Positions 5,420 to 13,235 are shown, numbered from the stretch's first letter. The stretch: 17,730 nt of DNA from Actinomycetes bacterium (GCA_021799915.1 JAJYZN010000036.1:1-17730), one strand, 5' to 3'. Made by a program: numbers and translations. The notes: generated from the letters alone by a model not told the origin.

Positions 5420-6607
5420 GTGGCATTTGACGGAGTCGAGGTCTACTGGACCGAGCTGTCACTGCGTTCGGAGGTTCGCACGGCGGCTGGTGTGCACCGC
5501 CGCCGGCCGCTGCTGCTCGTCCGGATCCTGCTGGGCGATGGCGTCGACGGATGGGGGGAGTGCGGAGCGCTCGGAGAGGGAACGAGCGTGGATCCTTCGG
5601 TGGCAAGAGTGTGGCGAACCCTCGGTGACGAGGTACTGCCCGGGCTGTTCGACCGGGATCCGGCACGGCCTACGCCGTGGCCGCCGTCACTCCCCACCTC
5701 TGACCCAGAACCTGCTCGACGCACGGCCGCGGCAGCCCTCGAAATGGCGGTGCTGGACGCGACCTTACGCACCACCCACGCCTCGCTCGCTCGCCATCTC
5801 GGGGTGGCGCGGGCGTGGGTCCGCTCCGGCGCGGTGATCGGCATCCCGCCGGATCGCCGGGTCGTGACGCTCCTCGAGGCGGTCTCCCATGCGGTGCTCC
5901 AAGGTGCTCTGCGAGCGCGCTTGAAGATCGAACCTGGCTGGGATGTTGCTCCGGTGCGAACCGTGCGAGAAGCCTTTCCGGAGCTGGGTATTCAAGTGGA
6001 TGCGAACGGTGCGTACCGCATGGGAGCCGCCGGCGAGAGTGCTGCAGAGAGGCTGGCCGCTCTCGACGACCTGGGTCTCACCTGCATTGAACAGCCTTTG
6101 GACCCGCTGGATCCAGATGATCTCGCGTCTCACGCCGAGTTGGCGCGCATCGTCCAGACGCCGATCTGCCTCGACGAGTCGCTGACGACGCCCGCACGAG
6201 TCGAGCAGGCGATCGCCCGTGACGCCTGCCGTGTTGCCTGTCTCAAGCCGTCGCGTCTGGGAGGGATCGAGGCGTTCCAGGCCGCCCTGAAACTCTGCGT
6301 TGCAGCCGGGATCGACGCGTTCGTGGGAGGACTGTTCGAGTCCGGTCTCGGGCGTTCGGTCAACGCCTGTCTGGCCGGGCTCGAAGGGATCACGTTGCCC
6401 AGCGACGTGTCGAACCCCTCGTCGTACCTGGTTGAAGACCTGCAGGCGCCGCACGGCCACCAGGACGGCAGCGAGATGCACACGAGCCTTGGCCAAGTCG
6501 CGGTCTGGCAGGAGACAGGGGTGGGTCCGCTGCCGACACCCGACGTCCTGGCCCGCCATACCCGCCATGTCCTTGCTTTCGGACCGCACCGCGGACCGTG
6601 GGCCTAA
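5420..6607 (+). CDS. menC: Enolase-superfamily enzyme, o-succinylbenzoate synthase / N-acylamino acid racemase type
   Basis: Members dehydrate SHCHC to o-succinylbenzoate in menaquinone synthesis; close relatives racemise N-acyl amino acids. The protein is 395 residues with an N-terminal capping domain (1-130) and a C-terminal barrel. Catalytic positions are present: Lys169 in RLKIEPGWD (second Lys of the usual KxK; the first is Arg167), metal ligands Asp194 (DANGAY), Glu224 (EQPL) and Asp252 (DES), acid/base Lys276 (CLKPSRLGG) and GGLFESGLGR (303-312). The KIEPGWD and LPSDVSNPSSY patterns are those of the MenC2/NAAAR branch. The GTG start at 5420 follows a -10 box by 6 nt. No other men gene lies here, so synthase and racemase activity cannot be told apart; many members have both. 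Confidence 0.85.
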   Translation: MAFDGVEVYWTELSLRSEVRTAAGVHRRRPLLLVRILLGDGVDGWGECGALGEGTSVDPSVARVWRTLGDEVLPGLFDRDPARPTPWPPSLPTSDPEPARRTAAAALEMAVLDATLRTTHASLARHLGVARAWVRSGAVIGIPPDRRVVTLLEAVSHAVLQGALRARLKIEPGWDVAPVRTVREAFPELGIQVDANGAYRMGAAGESAAERLAALDDLGLTCIEQPLDPLDPDDLASHAELARIVQTPICLDESLTTPARVEQAIARDACRVACLKPSRLGGIEAFQAALKLCVAAGIDAFVGGLFESGLGRSVNACLAGLEGITLPSDVSNPSSYLVEDLQAPHGHQDGSEMHTSLGQVAVWQETGVGPLPTPDVLARHTRHVLAFGPHRGPWA

Positions 6608-6610
6608 ACT
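6605..6610 (+). promoter_or_regulatory. Predicted -10 box for coiled-coil protein and pdtaR
   Basis: TAAACT, a good -10 hexamer, overlaps the stop codon of the menC-like gene and precedes the ATG at 6620 by 9 nt. A leader of at most a few bases is implied. No Shine-Dalgarno is visible. Confidence 0.5.
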
Positions 6611-6619
6611 TGTCGCCCC

Positions 6620-6910
6620 ATGCAGCACTACCTGCTCGAACGCCGGATCAGGGACGTCCACCAGCGCCTCGTCAGAGCACGCCAGGAGCTGGCCGTGCTC
6701 GACGAGCAGATTGCCGTCGTGGACGAAGAAGCCGAAGAAGCTCGCGTGCGTGCGCTCGTGTCAGAGACTCCCCTGGCTGCCCACGAGTACACCGACGTCA
6801 AGCGTCACGCCGATGCCATGCAACGGGCTCGGGTGTCGCTGCAGTCATTGGTCGACGAGCTGACCCGCCGGCGTGACGACCTTCTCGCGCGGGTAGGTTC
6901 GGGACGATGA
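6620..6910 (+). CDS. Small coiled-coil protein of unknown function
   Basis: A 96-residue soluble protein that I do not recognise by name. Residues 5-46 and 58-92 are strongly charged and helical, with hydrophobic residues spaced as in two antiparallel coiled-coil helices. They are joined by a short break at SETPLAAHEYTD (48-59). There is no signal peptide, membrane segment or cysteine. It is probably real because codon bias matches its neighbours, a -10 box precedes it, and its TGA overlaps the ATG of pdtaR by 4 bp (ATGA). That overlap suggests coupled translation with the response regulator and perhaps a related role, but nothing in the sequence defines a function. Confidence 0.75.
   Translation: MQHYLLERRIRDVHQRLVRARQELAVLDEQIAVVDEEAEEARVRALVSETPLAAHEYTDVKRHADAMQRARVSLQSLVDELTRRRDDLLARVGSGR
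6894..6899 (+). promoter_or_regulatory. Predicted internal -10 box of pdtaR
   Basis: TAGGTT lies inside the end of the coiled-coil gene and 7 nt before the pdtaR ATG at 6907. That is the spacing expected for a leaderless transcript. pdtaR may thus be made both by coupling and from its own promoter. Confidence 0.4.
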
Positions 6911-7539
6911 GTGCGGACGGATCTCAGCAGCAGCGTCCCGTCCGGGTGGTCATCGCCGAGGACGAAGCGATCATCCGGCTCGACCTGAAGGAGATCCTCG
7001 TGTCGGCCGGGTACGACGTCGTGGGCGAAGCTGCGCGAGGAGACGAGGCTGTCCAACTCATCGAAGCCCAGATCCCGGACCTCGCCATCGTGGACGTGAA
7101 GATGCCCGGGATGGACGGGCTCCGGGTGGCTCGCGAAGTGACGTCGAGGCTGCAGGTGGCCGTTCTGGTGCTGACGGCCTTCAGCCAGCGAGAGCTGATC
7201 GAGGAAGCCCGCGACGCCGGCGTCGCCGCATACCTGGTCAAGCCGTTCCGGCGCGAAGAGCTCCTCCCGAAGATCGAGAGTGTTCTGGAGCACTGCCGGC
7301 AGGAATGGGCTATTGCCGAAGACGTCAAGCTGGCAGGGAAGGATCGGCCCCAAGGTGCCGAAGCCGAGGACAAGATCGAGACCCGGCGCCTCGTCGACGA
7401 GGCGAAGAATGCCCTCATGGACCGTCACCAGTGGGGCGAGGCCGACGCGTTCGGGTACATCCAACGCACCGCAATGCAGACCCGCACTCGCATGCGCGAC
7501 GTGGCCCGCCGAATCGTGGCGGGGGAGCTGGCTCCCTGA
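6907..7539 (+). CDS. pdtaR: Response regulator with RNA-binding ANTAR domain (PdtaR family)
   Basis: A two-component regulator that acts on RNA rather than DNA: ANTAR domains bind paired hairpins in mRNA leaders to cause antitermination. The 210 residues comprise a receiver domain (11-130) with acidic pocket Glu18/Asp19, phospho-acceptor Asp63 (IVDVKMPGMDG), Thr90 and Lys112 (KPF). A linker follows, then the ANTAR three-helix domain (about 155-206), with the typical AKNALM, AFGYIQRTAM and MRDVARRIV elements. The mycobacterial counterpart Rv1626 lies just upstream of polA and rpsA, as here, and is phosphorylated by an orphan sensor kinase, PdtaS, encoded elsewhere; no kinase gene occurs in this window. 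The ATG overlaps the preceding stop by 4 bp, and polA starts 21 bp after its stop, so the three genes may form one transcript. Confidence 0.93.
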   Translation: MSADGSQQQRPVRVVIAEDEAIIRLDLKEILVSAGYDVVGEAARGDEAVQLIEAQIPDLAIVDVKMPGMDGLRVAREVTSRLQVAVLVLTAFSQRELIEEARDAGVAAYLVKPFRREELLPKIESVLEHCRQEWAIAEDVKLAGKDRPQGAEAEDKIETRRLVDEAKNALMDRHQWGEADAFGYIQRTAMQTRTRMRDVARRIVAGELAP

Positions 7540-7560
7540 TCCGGTGAGTGATCGCAGCCG

Positions 7561-10491
7561 ATGACCGGCGCGCAGCGGGACCCGAACAAGAACCCGGCTG
7601 ACAACCAGAGCATCATCCTCCTCGACGGGATGTCCCTGGCGTTCCGCGCCTACTTTGCCCTCCCACCGGATCTGGCGACCGGATCCGGCACGGTGACCAA
7701 CGCCGTCCACGGGTTCGTCTCGATGCTGGTGAGCATCGTGCGAGACCATCAGCCGTCGGCGTTGGCCGTGGCCTTCGACCTCCCTGGCACGACGTTTCGC
7801 GACGAGCTGGTCGAAGACTACAAGGGTGGACGTGCCGAGACGCCCGAAGATCTCCTGCCCCAGTTCGACATGATCCGTGACGTGATGGCCGCGTTGGCCA
7901 TTCCTGTTCTCACCGCGCCGAATTTCGAAGCCGACGATATCCTGGCGACGCTGGCGACGCGTGCCGCGGCGAACGGGTCCGACGTCTGTGTCGTGACCGG
8001 AGATCGGGACTGCTTTCAGCTCGTCAGCGACCCCCATGTCCGCGTTCTCTACAACCGCCGCGGGGTGAGCGATTACTCGCTCTACGACGAGGCGGGGATC
8101 CTCGCCCGCACCGGGGTGCGCGCGTCCCAGTACCCCCTGCTCGCGTCGTTGCGGGGCGATCCCTCCGACAACCTGCCTGGCGTCCCCGGCGTGGGTGAAA
8201 AGACCGCGGCGAAGCTCGTGAACGCCTACGGCGACCTCGACGGAATCTATGCCCACCTGACAGAGCTCACCCCAAAGCTGCGTGAGAACCTGACCAGCTC
8301 GGAGGCCATCGTCCGGGCGAACTGCTCGGTGATCCCTTTGGTCCGCGATGTGCCCGTGGACGTGAGCGACGAGGAGCTCGCGCTCGGAGGTTGGCATCGC
8401 TCCTCGGTGCAAGAGGTGTTCGAACGCTTCGAGCTGCGCACCCTGTGGGGGAGGGTGGAAGCGCTGCTCGATCAAGGAGCATTCGGTGAGCCGGGATCGC
8501 CGACTCGGCGGGATCCCTGCGCCGACGGCCGGAGCGGTGACTCGATCTCGATCGAGGGAGATCCTCAGGTTGGCCTCGGGGCCGAAGCGGCCACGGCGTT
8601 GGAGGTTCCCGCAACCAGCATTCCTCGAGATGCCGCCGAGGCCGCGCGCGCTCTGGCCTCACTCCAAAAGGCAGCTCGAGGCTGCCACTTGGCCGTCATG
8701 GCGAGTTGGGAGGGCACACCAGGCAGGTCAACCCTGTCGGGCCTTGCCCTCGTCGTGCCAAGTCCCGAGGGAGTGGGTCTCTACCTTCCCGCACCGATCC
8801 TCTCCCGGTCCACCGTGCTCCGAGCGCTCGTGAACGCGCTCGGCCATGCGCCGGCGGTCGGGCACCACATGAAGGAGGTGCTGCGGTCGTTGCTGCCCTT
8901 GGGCGGCGACTGCACCGGGTTGGTCATGGACACGGCGATCGCCGCCTACCTGATCGATCCCTCACGCGGCGACTACGGCCTCGCCGCAGTCGCTCTCGGG
9001 CTCGGTCTCCTGGGTCCCGAGGACCAACCTGGCATCGGCCAGCACCCGGGCGTGGCAGATGCCTCAGTTGGCGACGCGGATCTCCAGGACGCCCGACTGG
9101 TGGAGGCGGTTGGAGCACGGTCCGGCTCCGGCGCTCGGAGCAGCGGGGCCGTCCAGCTTGCCCTTGGCGAAGCGCGAGCGGATGTACCTCCCGACGCGCT
9201 GATCCGCGACGCCTCGGTCGTGGCCGCCGCGGTCGAGCCGCTCCGGCGCCTCCTGGTCGCCAATGGCCTCGCCGATCTTCACGATACGGTCGAAGTGCCG
9301 CTCGTCCGGGTCCTCGCCCGCATGGAAGTCGCAGGGATCAGGGTGGACGTGGCAGAGCTCGAACGCATCGCGGACCGGATGGCCGAGGAGGCGGCTCGGC
9401 TCGAGCGGGAGATCGCCGACATCGCCGGACATCCCTTCAACGTGAACTCAACGCCACAGCTCAGGGTCGTCCTCTACGACGAGCTCCGCCTCGTCCCGGG
9501 ACGCAAGACCAAGACGGGGTACTCCACTGATGCCGCAACCCTGGAATCTCTTCGCGGCACGCATCCAATCATCGACCCGCTTCTCGAGTACCGGGAAGTG
9601 GAGAAGCTCCGCTCTACCTACGGCCGCACGCTCTTGGCCGAGGTGGCAACAGACGGGAGGATCCACGCCTCGTTCCGTCAGACAGTCGCTCGCACGGGAC
9701 GGCTCTCGTCCGAGCGGCCCAACTTGCACAACATTCCTACTCGCTCCGAGCTGGGCCAGCAGTTCAGGCGGGCCTTCATCCCGGCCGAAGGGCACCGCTT
9801 TCTCGTGGCCGACTACGACCAGATCGAGCTACGCGTCATCGCCCACCTGTCCCAGGATCCTGCGCTCATCGAGGCGCTCACCTCTGGTGGCGATATCCAC
9901 CGGAGGGTTGCGAGCGGCATTTTCGGCGTTGCCCCAGACGAAGTGACCCATGCTCAGCGCGAACGAGCGAAGGCGGTCTCCTACGGTCTTGCCTACGGGA
10001 TGGAGGCCTACGGTCTGGCGCGTCGCTTGGGCACCGGCGTCCCCGAGGCCAACGAGATCATGGAGCGCTACTTCGCCGCGTTCCCGTCGGTCCGCTCGTA
10101 CATGGAGAGAACTGTGGCCGAGGCCCGAGAGCGGGGGTTCACCCGGACCGAGCGAGGACGGGTCCGGCCCTTTCCCGAACTGCGCTCACGTGATCGCCGC
10201 GTGCGCCTGGCCGCCGAGCGTGCGGCCATGAACGCCGGGACCCAAGGGCTGGCCGCCGACCTGTTCAAAGCGGCTCTCGTCAAGCTGGACGGAGCCTTGG
10301 AGCACGGGGGTTTCGAGAGCCGGCTCGTGCTCCAAGTCCATGACGAGGTGATCGTCGAAGCACGAGCGGGCGAGGAGGAGGAAGTCGAGTCCATCACGCG
10401 CGCCGCGCTCACCGGTGCAGCCCGGCTCTCGGTCCCCCTCGAAGTCTCGCTGGCGTGGGGCACATCGTGGGCCGAGGCCAAAGCCGGATGA
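7561..10491 (+). CDS. polA: DNA polymerase I
   Basis: PolA fills gaps in repair and removes RNA primers. The 976 residues are longer than E. coli Pol I (928). Residues 17-300 form the 5' nuclease domain, with acidic metal ligands in LLDGMSLAFR, NFEADDILAT, TGDRD and the GDPSDNLPGVPGVG helix-hairpin-helix. Residues about 345-560 match the 3'-5' exonuclease fold but lack the DxE motif (CHLAVMASWEG stands in its place), so proofreading is predicted to be absent. This region also holds a Gly/Ser/Ala-rich insert near 486-530. The polymerase domain has motif A DYDQIELR (Asp751), motif B with Lys804 and Tyr808, and motif C QVHDE (Asp928). Tyr808 stands where E. coli has Phe762; the Tyr form is associated with weak discrimination against dideoxynucleotides and is usual in mycobacteria. 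It starts 21 bp after pdtaR, with no evident Shine-Dalgarno. Confidence 0.97.
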   Translation: MTGAQRDPNKNPADNQSIILLDGMSLAFRAYFALPPDLATGSGTVTNAVHGFVSMLVSIVRDHQPSALAVAFDLPGTTFRDELVEDYKGGRAETPEDLLPQFDMIRDVMAALAIPVLTAPNFEADDILATLATRAAANGSDVCVVTGDRDCFQLVSDPHVRVLYNRRGVSDYSLYDEAGILARTGVRASQYPLLASLRGDPSDNLPGVPGVGEKTAAKLVNAYGDLDGIYAHLTELTPKLRENLTSSEAIVRANCSVIPLVRDVPVDVSDEELALGGWHRSSVQEVFERFELRTLWGRVEALLDQGAFGEPGSPTRRDPCADGRSGDSISIEGDPQVGLGAEAATALEVPATSIPRDAAEAARALASLQKAARGCHLAVMASWEGTPGRSTLSGLALVVPSPEGVGLYLPAPILSRSTVLRALVNALGHAPAVGHHMKEVLRSLLPLGGDCTGLVMDTAIAAYLIDPSRGDYGLAAVALGLGLLGPEDQPGIGQHPGVADASVGDADLQDARLVEAVGARSGSGARSSGAVQLALGEARADVPPDALIRDASVVAAAVEPLRRLLVANGLADLHDTVEVPLVRVLARMEVAGIRVDVAELERIADRMAEEAARLEREIADIAGHPFNVNSTPQLRVVLYDELRLVPGRKTKTGYSTDAATLESLRGTHPIIDPLLEYREVEKLRSTYGRTLLAEVATDGRIHASFRQTVARTGRLSSERPNLHNIPTRSELGQQFRRAFIPAEGHRFLVADYDQIELRVIAHLSQDPALIEALTSGGDIHRRVASGIFGVAPDEVTHAQRERAKAVSYGLAYGMEAYGLARRLGTGVPEANEIMERYFAAFPSVRSYMERTVAEARERGFTRTERGRVRPFPELRSRDRRVRLAAERAAMNAGTQGLAADLFKAALVKLDGALEHGGFESRLVLQVHDEVIVEARAGEEEEVESITRAALTGAARLSVPLEVSLAWGTSWAEAKAG

Positions 10492-10506
10492 GGTACGCTG
10501 TGCCCG

Positions 10507-10526
10507 CTGGAGCCCTCGGGCTCCAG
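10507..10526 (+). terminator. Stem-loop downstream of polA
   Basis: CTGGAGCCC and GGGCTCCAG form a perfect 9-bp inverted repeat around TC, 15 bp after the polA stop. No T-tract follows directly. It may end or stabilise the polA transcript, or form part of the rpsA leader. Confidence 0.5.
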
Positions 10527-10563
10527 GGAATACCCGGACGGCGTCGGTGGCCGGGTTATTTCC
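10526..10563 (+). promoter_or_regulatory. Second, longer stem-loop before rpsA
   Basis: ACCCGG (10532-10537) pairs with CCGGGT (10551-10556). The stem extends outward past one bulged T (10557): bases 10526-10531 pair with 10558-10563, including one G-T pair. This gives about 12 bp in all. Its left edge shares G10526 with the preceding hairpin, so the two cannot both form fully. It could be a terminator (TTATTT lies in the right arm) or a regulatory leader element. Confidence 0.45.
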
Positions 10564-10576
10564 TCCGTGTCGTCTC

Positions 10577-10582
10577 TAGGAT
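10577..10582 (+). promoter_or_regulatory. Predicted -10 box for rpsA
   Basis: TAGGAT lies just after the stem-loop pair. A start near 10589 would give rpsA a 5' leader of about 54 nt. No clear -35 is seen; if this promoter is used, the two stem-loops stay in the polA transcript. Confidence 0.35.
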
Positions 10583-10642
10583 CCCGACGCGATCGCCGCA
10601 CGTTCGACGCGGTGTGCGGCTTACGAAAGCGAGCAGCCTGCA

Positions 10643-12085
10643 ATGGCCGTAGAGCAGATGGTGCCTTCCGGGACGAGTTCACTTCTCTCCGACGAGGCAA
10701 TGGGGACGTTCGACGAGAACGGCATCTACATCCCCCGACGGATCACCGAGGACGACCTGGCCGGTCAGCCGCTCGAAGAGCTCATGGGCGACACCATCGT
10801 CGAGTTCGACGATGGCGATGTCGTCGAGGGCACCGTGGTCAAGATCGATCGTGATGAAGTCCTTTTGGACATCGGCTTCAAGTCCGAAGGCGTGATCCCG
10901 GCCCGCGAGCTGTCCATACGGAACGACGCGAGGCCCGAAGACGTGGTCACCTTGGGGGAGCACGTCGAAGCGCTCGTCCTCCAGAAAGAAGACAAAGAGG
11001 GACGCCTGGTCCTCTCGAAGAAGCGAGCGCAGTCGGAGAAGGCGTGGTCCAAGATCGAAAAGCTGAAAGAGGCAGACGAGACGGTCAAGGGACCCGTCAT
11101 CGAAGTGGTCAAGGGTGGACTGATCGTGGACATCGGGCTGCGAGGCTTCCTTCCGGCGTCGCTGGTCGAGCTCCGCCGGGTCCGGGAGTTGCAGCCGTAT
11201 GTGGGTCGAGTCATCGAGGCCAAGATCATCGAGCTGGATCGCAATCGCAACAACGTGGTCCTGTCCCGCCGAGCGTGGTTGGAAGAGGCCCAGAAGGAGC
11301 AGCGCAACGAGTTCTTGTCGAACCTCAAGCCTGGAGTGAGGCGGCGCGGGGTGGTGTCGTCGGTCGTCAACTTCGGTGCCTTCGTCGATTTGGGCGGCAT
11401 GGACGGGCTGGTGCACGTGTCCGAGCTCAGTTGGAAGCATGTCGAGCATCCATCGTCGGTTGTCCAAGTGGGAGACGAGATCGAAGTCGAAGTCCTCGAC
11501 GTGGATCTCAGCAAGGAGCGGATCAGTCTCTCCCTCAAGGCCACCCAGACCGACCCCTGGCAGGAGTTCGCCGATACGCACCAGGTGGACCAACTCGTCT
11601 ATGGACGCATCACCAAGCTCGTGCCTTTCGGAGCATTCGTCCAGGTCGGAGATGGCATCGAGGGGCTTGTCCACATTTCGGAGCTCGCTGCGCACCACGT
11701 GGACCAGCCCGATCAGGTGGTGACCCCGGGAGAAGAGCTGTGGGTGAAGATCATCGACATCGACCTCCAGCGCCGGCGGATCAGCCTTTCGATCAAGCAG
11801 GCGGCCGAAGGGGGTGAGGTGTCCGAGGAGTACCAGGAGGCATTCGGCGAGCATGCCTACGATGCCGAGGGGAACTACATCGGCTCGTACGAGTACGGGA
11901 CCGATGCCGAGTTCACTCCCGAGACCGAAGCGCAGGCAGCATGGGCCGAGTTCGCCGCCGAGTCCGCCGAGCGGCCCCTCGGAGCTCCTGAGAGCCCTAC
12001 TGGCGAGGCTGCTCCCGCTGGCGAGGGCGAGGCTGCTCCTGCTGGCGAGGGGGAGGCTGCTCCCGCCGGCGACGGCGGGGCGTGA
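10643..12085 (+). CDS. rpsA: 30S ribosomal protein S1
   Basis: S1 binds mRNA on the small ribosomal subunit and helps initiation on structured or weak leaders. The 480 residues contain four S1 (OB-fold) domains at about 58-128, 147-210, 231-299 and 316-385, as in other actinobacteria, against six in E. coli. The third and fourth are the most canonical (NFGAFVDLGGMDGLVHVSEL and PFGAFVQVGDGIEGLVHISEL). After residue 386 comes an acidic tail that ends in three 8-residue repeats (454-477). ATG 10643 is favoured; ATGs at 10658 and 10700 are in frame, and none has a strong Shine-Dalgarno. It follows polA after a 151-bp gap and converges on the transporter operon, with 34 bp between stops. Confidence 0.95.
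   Translation: MAVEQMVPSGTSSLLSDEAMGTFDENGIYIPRRITEDDLAGQPLEELMGDTIVEFDDGDVVEGTVVKIDRDEVLLDIGFKSEGVIPARELSIRNDARPEDVVTLGEHVEALVLQKEDKEGRLVLSKKRAQSEKAWSKIEKLKEADETVKGPVIEVVKGGLIVDIGLRGFLPASLVELRRVRELQPYVGRVIEAKIIELDRNRNNVVLSRRAWLEEAQKEQRNEFLSNLKPGVRRRGVVSSVVNFGAFVDLGGMDGLVHVSELSWKHVEHPSSVVQVGDEIEVEVLDVDLSKERISLSLKATQTDPWQEFADTHQVDQLVYGRITKLVPFGAFVQVGDGIEGLVHISELAAHHVDQPDQVVTPGEELWVKIIDIDLQRRRISLSIKQAAEGGEVSEEYQEAFGEHAYDAEGNYIGSYEYGTDAEFTPETEAQAAWAEFAAESAERPLGAPESPTGEAAPAGEGEAAPAGEGEAAPAGDGGA
12002..12073 (+). repeat. Three 24-bp tandem repeats in rpsA tail
   Basis: Three near-identical 24-bp units encode GEAAPAGE, GEAAPAGE and GEAAPAGD at the C-terminus of S1. The in-frame unit length suggests growth by slippage, and the copy number may vary between strains. 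Confidence 0.85.
12062..12079 (+). terminator. GC-rich hairpin at the 3' end of rpsA
   Basis: CCCGCCG and CGGCGGG flank GCGA, a GNRA-type tetraloop, within the last codons of rpsA. A weaker CCGGC-GAA-GCCGG hairpin follows at 12101-12113. Neither has a T-tract, so termination is only a possibility. Confidence 0.3.
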
Positions 12086-12119
12086 GCCGGAGAGAAGACG
12101 CCGGCGAAGCCGGGAGCGC

Positions 12120-13235
12120 TCAGCCCGGAGACACAGACGGAGCCGCGCCGGCTGCGGTGGCGCCGGCTGCGGTGGCGCCGGACGCCTGGGACTGGTCCGA
12201 GGTACTCAGCGGGAAGTGACAGGCCACCGCATGCCCGGGAGCGATCTCGCGCATCGCCGGCTCCTCGGCGGCACAGCGGGCCGCGGCCCGCGGGCACCGG
12301 GTCCGGAAGCGGCATCCTGACGGAGGGTGGATCGGGCTGGGCGGCTCCCCTTGGAGCGCCGGTGGGCGCTCGGTTGCCGAGGGATCGGGCTCGACTGCCG
12401 ATGAGAGCAGGGCCTGGGTGTAGTGGTGGGCCGGGGAGCGGTAAAGGGTGTCGGCCGAAGCGATCTCGCACAACTTGCCCAGGTACATGACGGCGACCCG
12501 GTCGCTGATGTTCTTCACCACCGCCAGGTCGTGGGCGATGAAGAGCAGGGTCAGACCATAGCGAGCTTTCAGGTCCTCCAGAAGGTTGAGGATCTGCGCC
12601 TGGACCGAGACGTCCAGTGCCGAGACGACCTCGTCGCAGATGAGGAGGCGTGGCTCCATGACCAGCGCTCGGGCGATGCTGATCCGCTGACATTGACCAC
12701 CGGAGAACTCACGAGGGCGGCGGGGTCCCGCCACCTCGGCACTCAATCCGACGGCTTCGAGCATGGAGGTCACGACAGCGTCACGTTCGGCCTTCGCTCC
12801 CTTCTTCCAGATGTCCAACGGCTCGGCGACGATGTCTCTTACTCGACGCCGTGGGTTGAGCGAGGAGATCGGATCCTGGAAGATCATCTGTATCCCCACG
12901 CGAGCCCGTCGCAAGCGCGAACCCGAGAGCGAGGTGAGATCGACACCGTCGAAGGTGATGGATCCCCCGGTCGGCCGCGCTACTTGGACAATGGCACGTC
13001 CGGTGGTCGACTTGCCGCAACCGGACTCACCGACGAGGCCGAGGGTCTCCCCGGCACGGATGGCGAAACTGACGCCGGCGACTGCCTGCACCCTCGAGCG
13101 TCCGCGACGGAAGTCCACGCGCAGGTCTTGGACTTGCAGGAGCGGTCGTTCCTCGCTCGATGCGTAATGCGACGTCGGCCCCACGACGGACCCGACGCCC
13201 ACTCCCATCCCCGCCTGAGGGGGGTACGCGTTCAT
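12120..13235 (-). CDS. Peptide ABC transporter ATP-binding protein (OppF/DppF type)
   Basis: One of two ATPases that power the dipeptide/oligopeptide importer on the cytoplasmic side of the membrane. The 371 residues have Walker A GESGCGKST (69-77), Q-loop Gln120, signature FSGGQCQR (177-184), Walker B LLICDEVVSALD (197-208) and switch His235. The C-terminal extension has the family cysteines 308, 314, 321 and 339 (Cx5Cx6Cx17C), which in a mycobacterial DppD hold a 4Fe-4S cluster. The ATG at 13235 overlaps the preceding ATPase stop by 4 bp (ATGA); the open frame continues to 13394, but that part is not ABC-like. Walker B has VVSALD where most have PTSALD. The tail ends in an Ala/Gly/Thr repeat encoded by 15-bp units. 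It is the last gene of the operon. Confidence 0.93.
   Translation of the reverse strand: MNAYPPQAGMGVGVGSVVGPTSHYASSEERPLLQVQDLRVDFRRGRSRVQAVAGVSFAIRAGETLGLVGESGCGKSTTGRAIVQVARPTGGSITFDGVDLTSLSGSRLRRARVGIQMIFQDPISSLNPRRRVRDIVAEPLDIWKKGAKAERDAVVTSMLEAVGLSAEVAGPRRPREFSGGQCQRISIARALVMEPRLLICDEVVSALDVSVQAQILNLLEDLKARYGLTLLFIAHDLAVVKNISDRVAVMYLGKLCEIASADTLYRSPAHHYTQALLSSAVEPDPSATERPPALQGEPPSPIHPPSGCRFRTRCPRAAARCAAEEPAMREIAPGHAVACHFPLSTSDQSQASGATAAGATAAGAAPSVSPG
12145..12180 (-). repeat. 15-bp tandem repeats in the ATPase tail
   Basis: GCGCCGGCTGCGGTG occurs twice in tandem (12145-12159, 12160-12174), followed by a 6-bp partial third copy. It encodes the GATAAGATAAGA tail of the OppF-type ATPase, beyond the cysteine cluster. 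Confidence 0.8.

Noticed and set aside
6805..8475. A 556-codon open frame on the minus strand, opposite pdtaR and the start of polA
   Set aside because: It lies wholly antisense to two clearly conserved genes. Long antisense frames are expected at this GC content, and its product has no recognisable domain.
10679..11854. A 391-codon open frame antisense to rpsA
   Set aside because: It mirrors the codon structure of the S1 gene, shows no family features and has no ribosome binding site.
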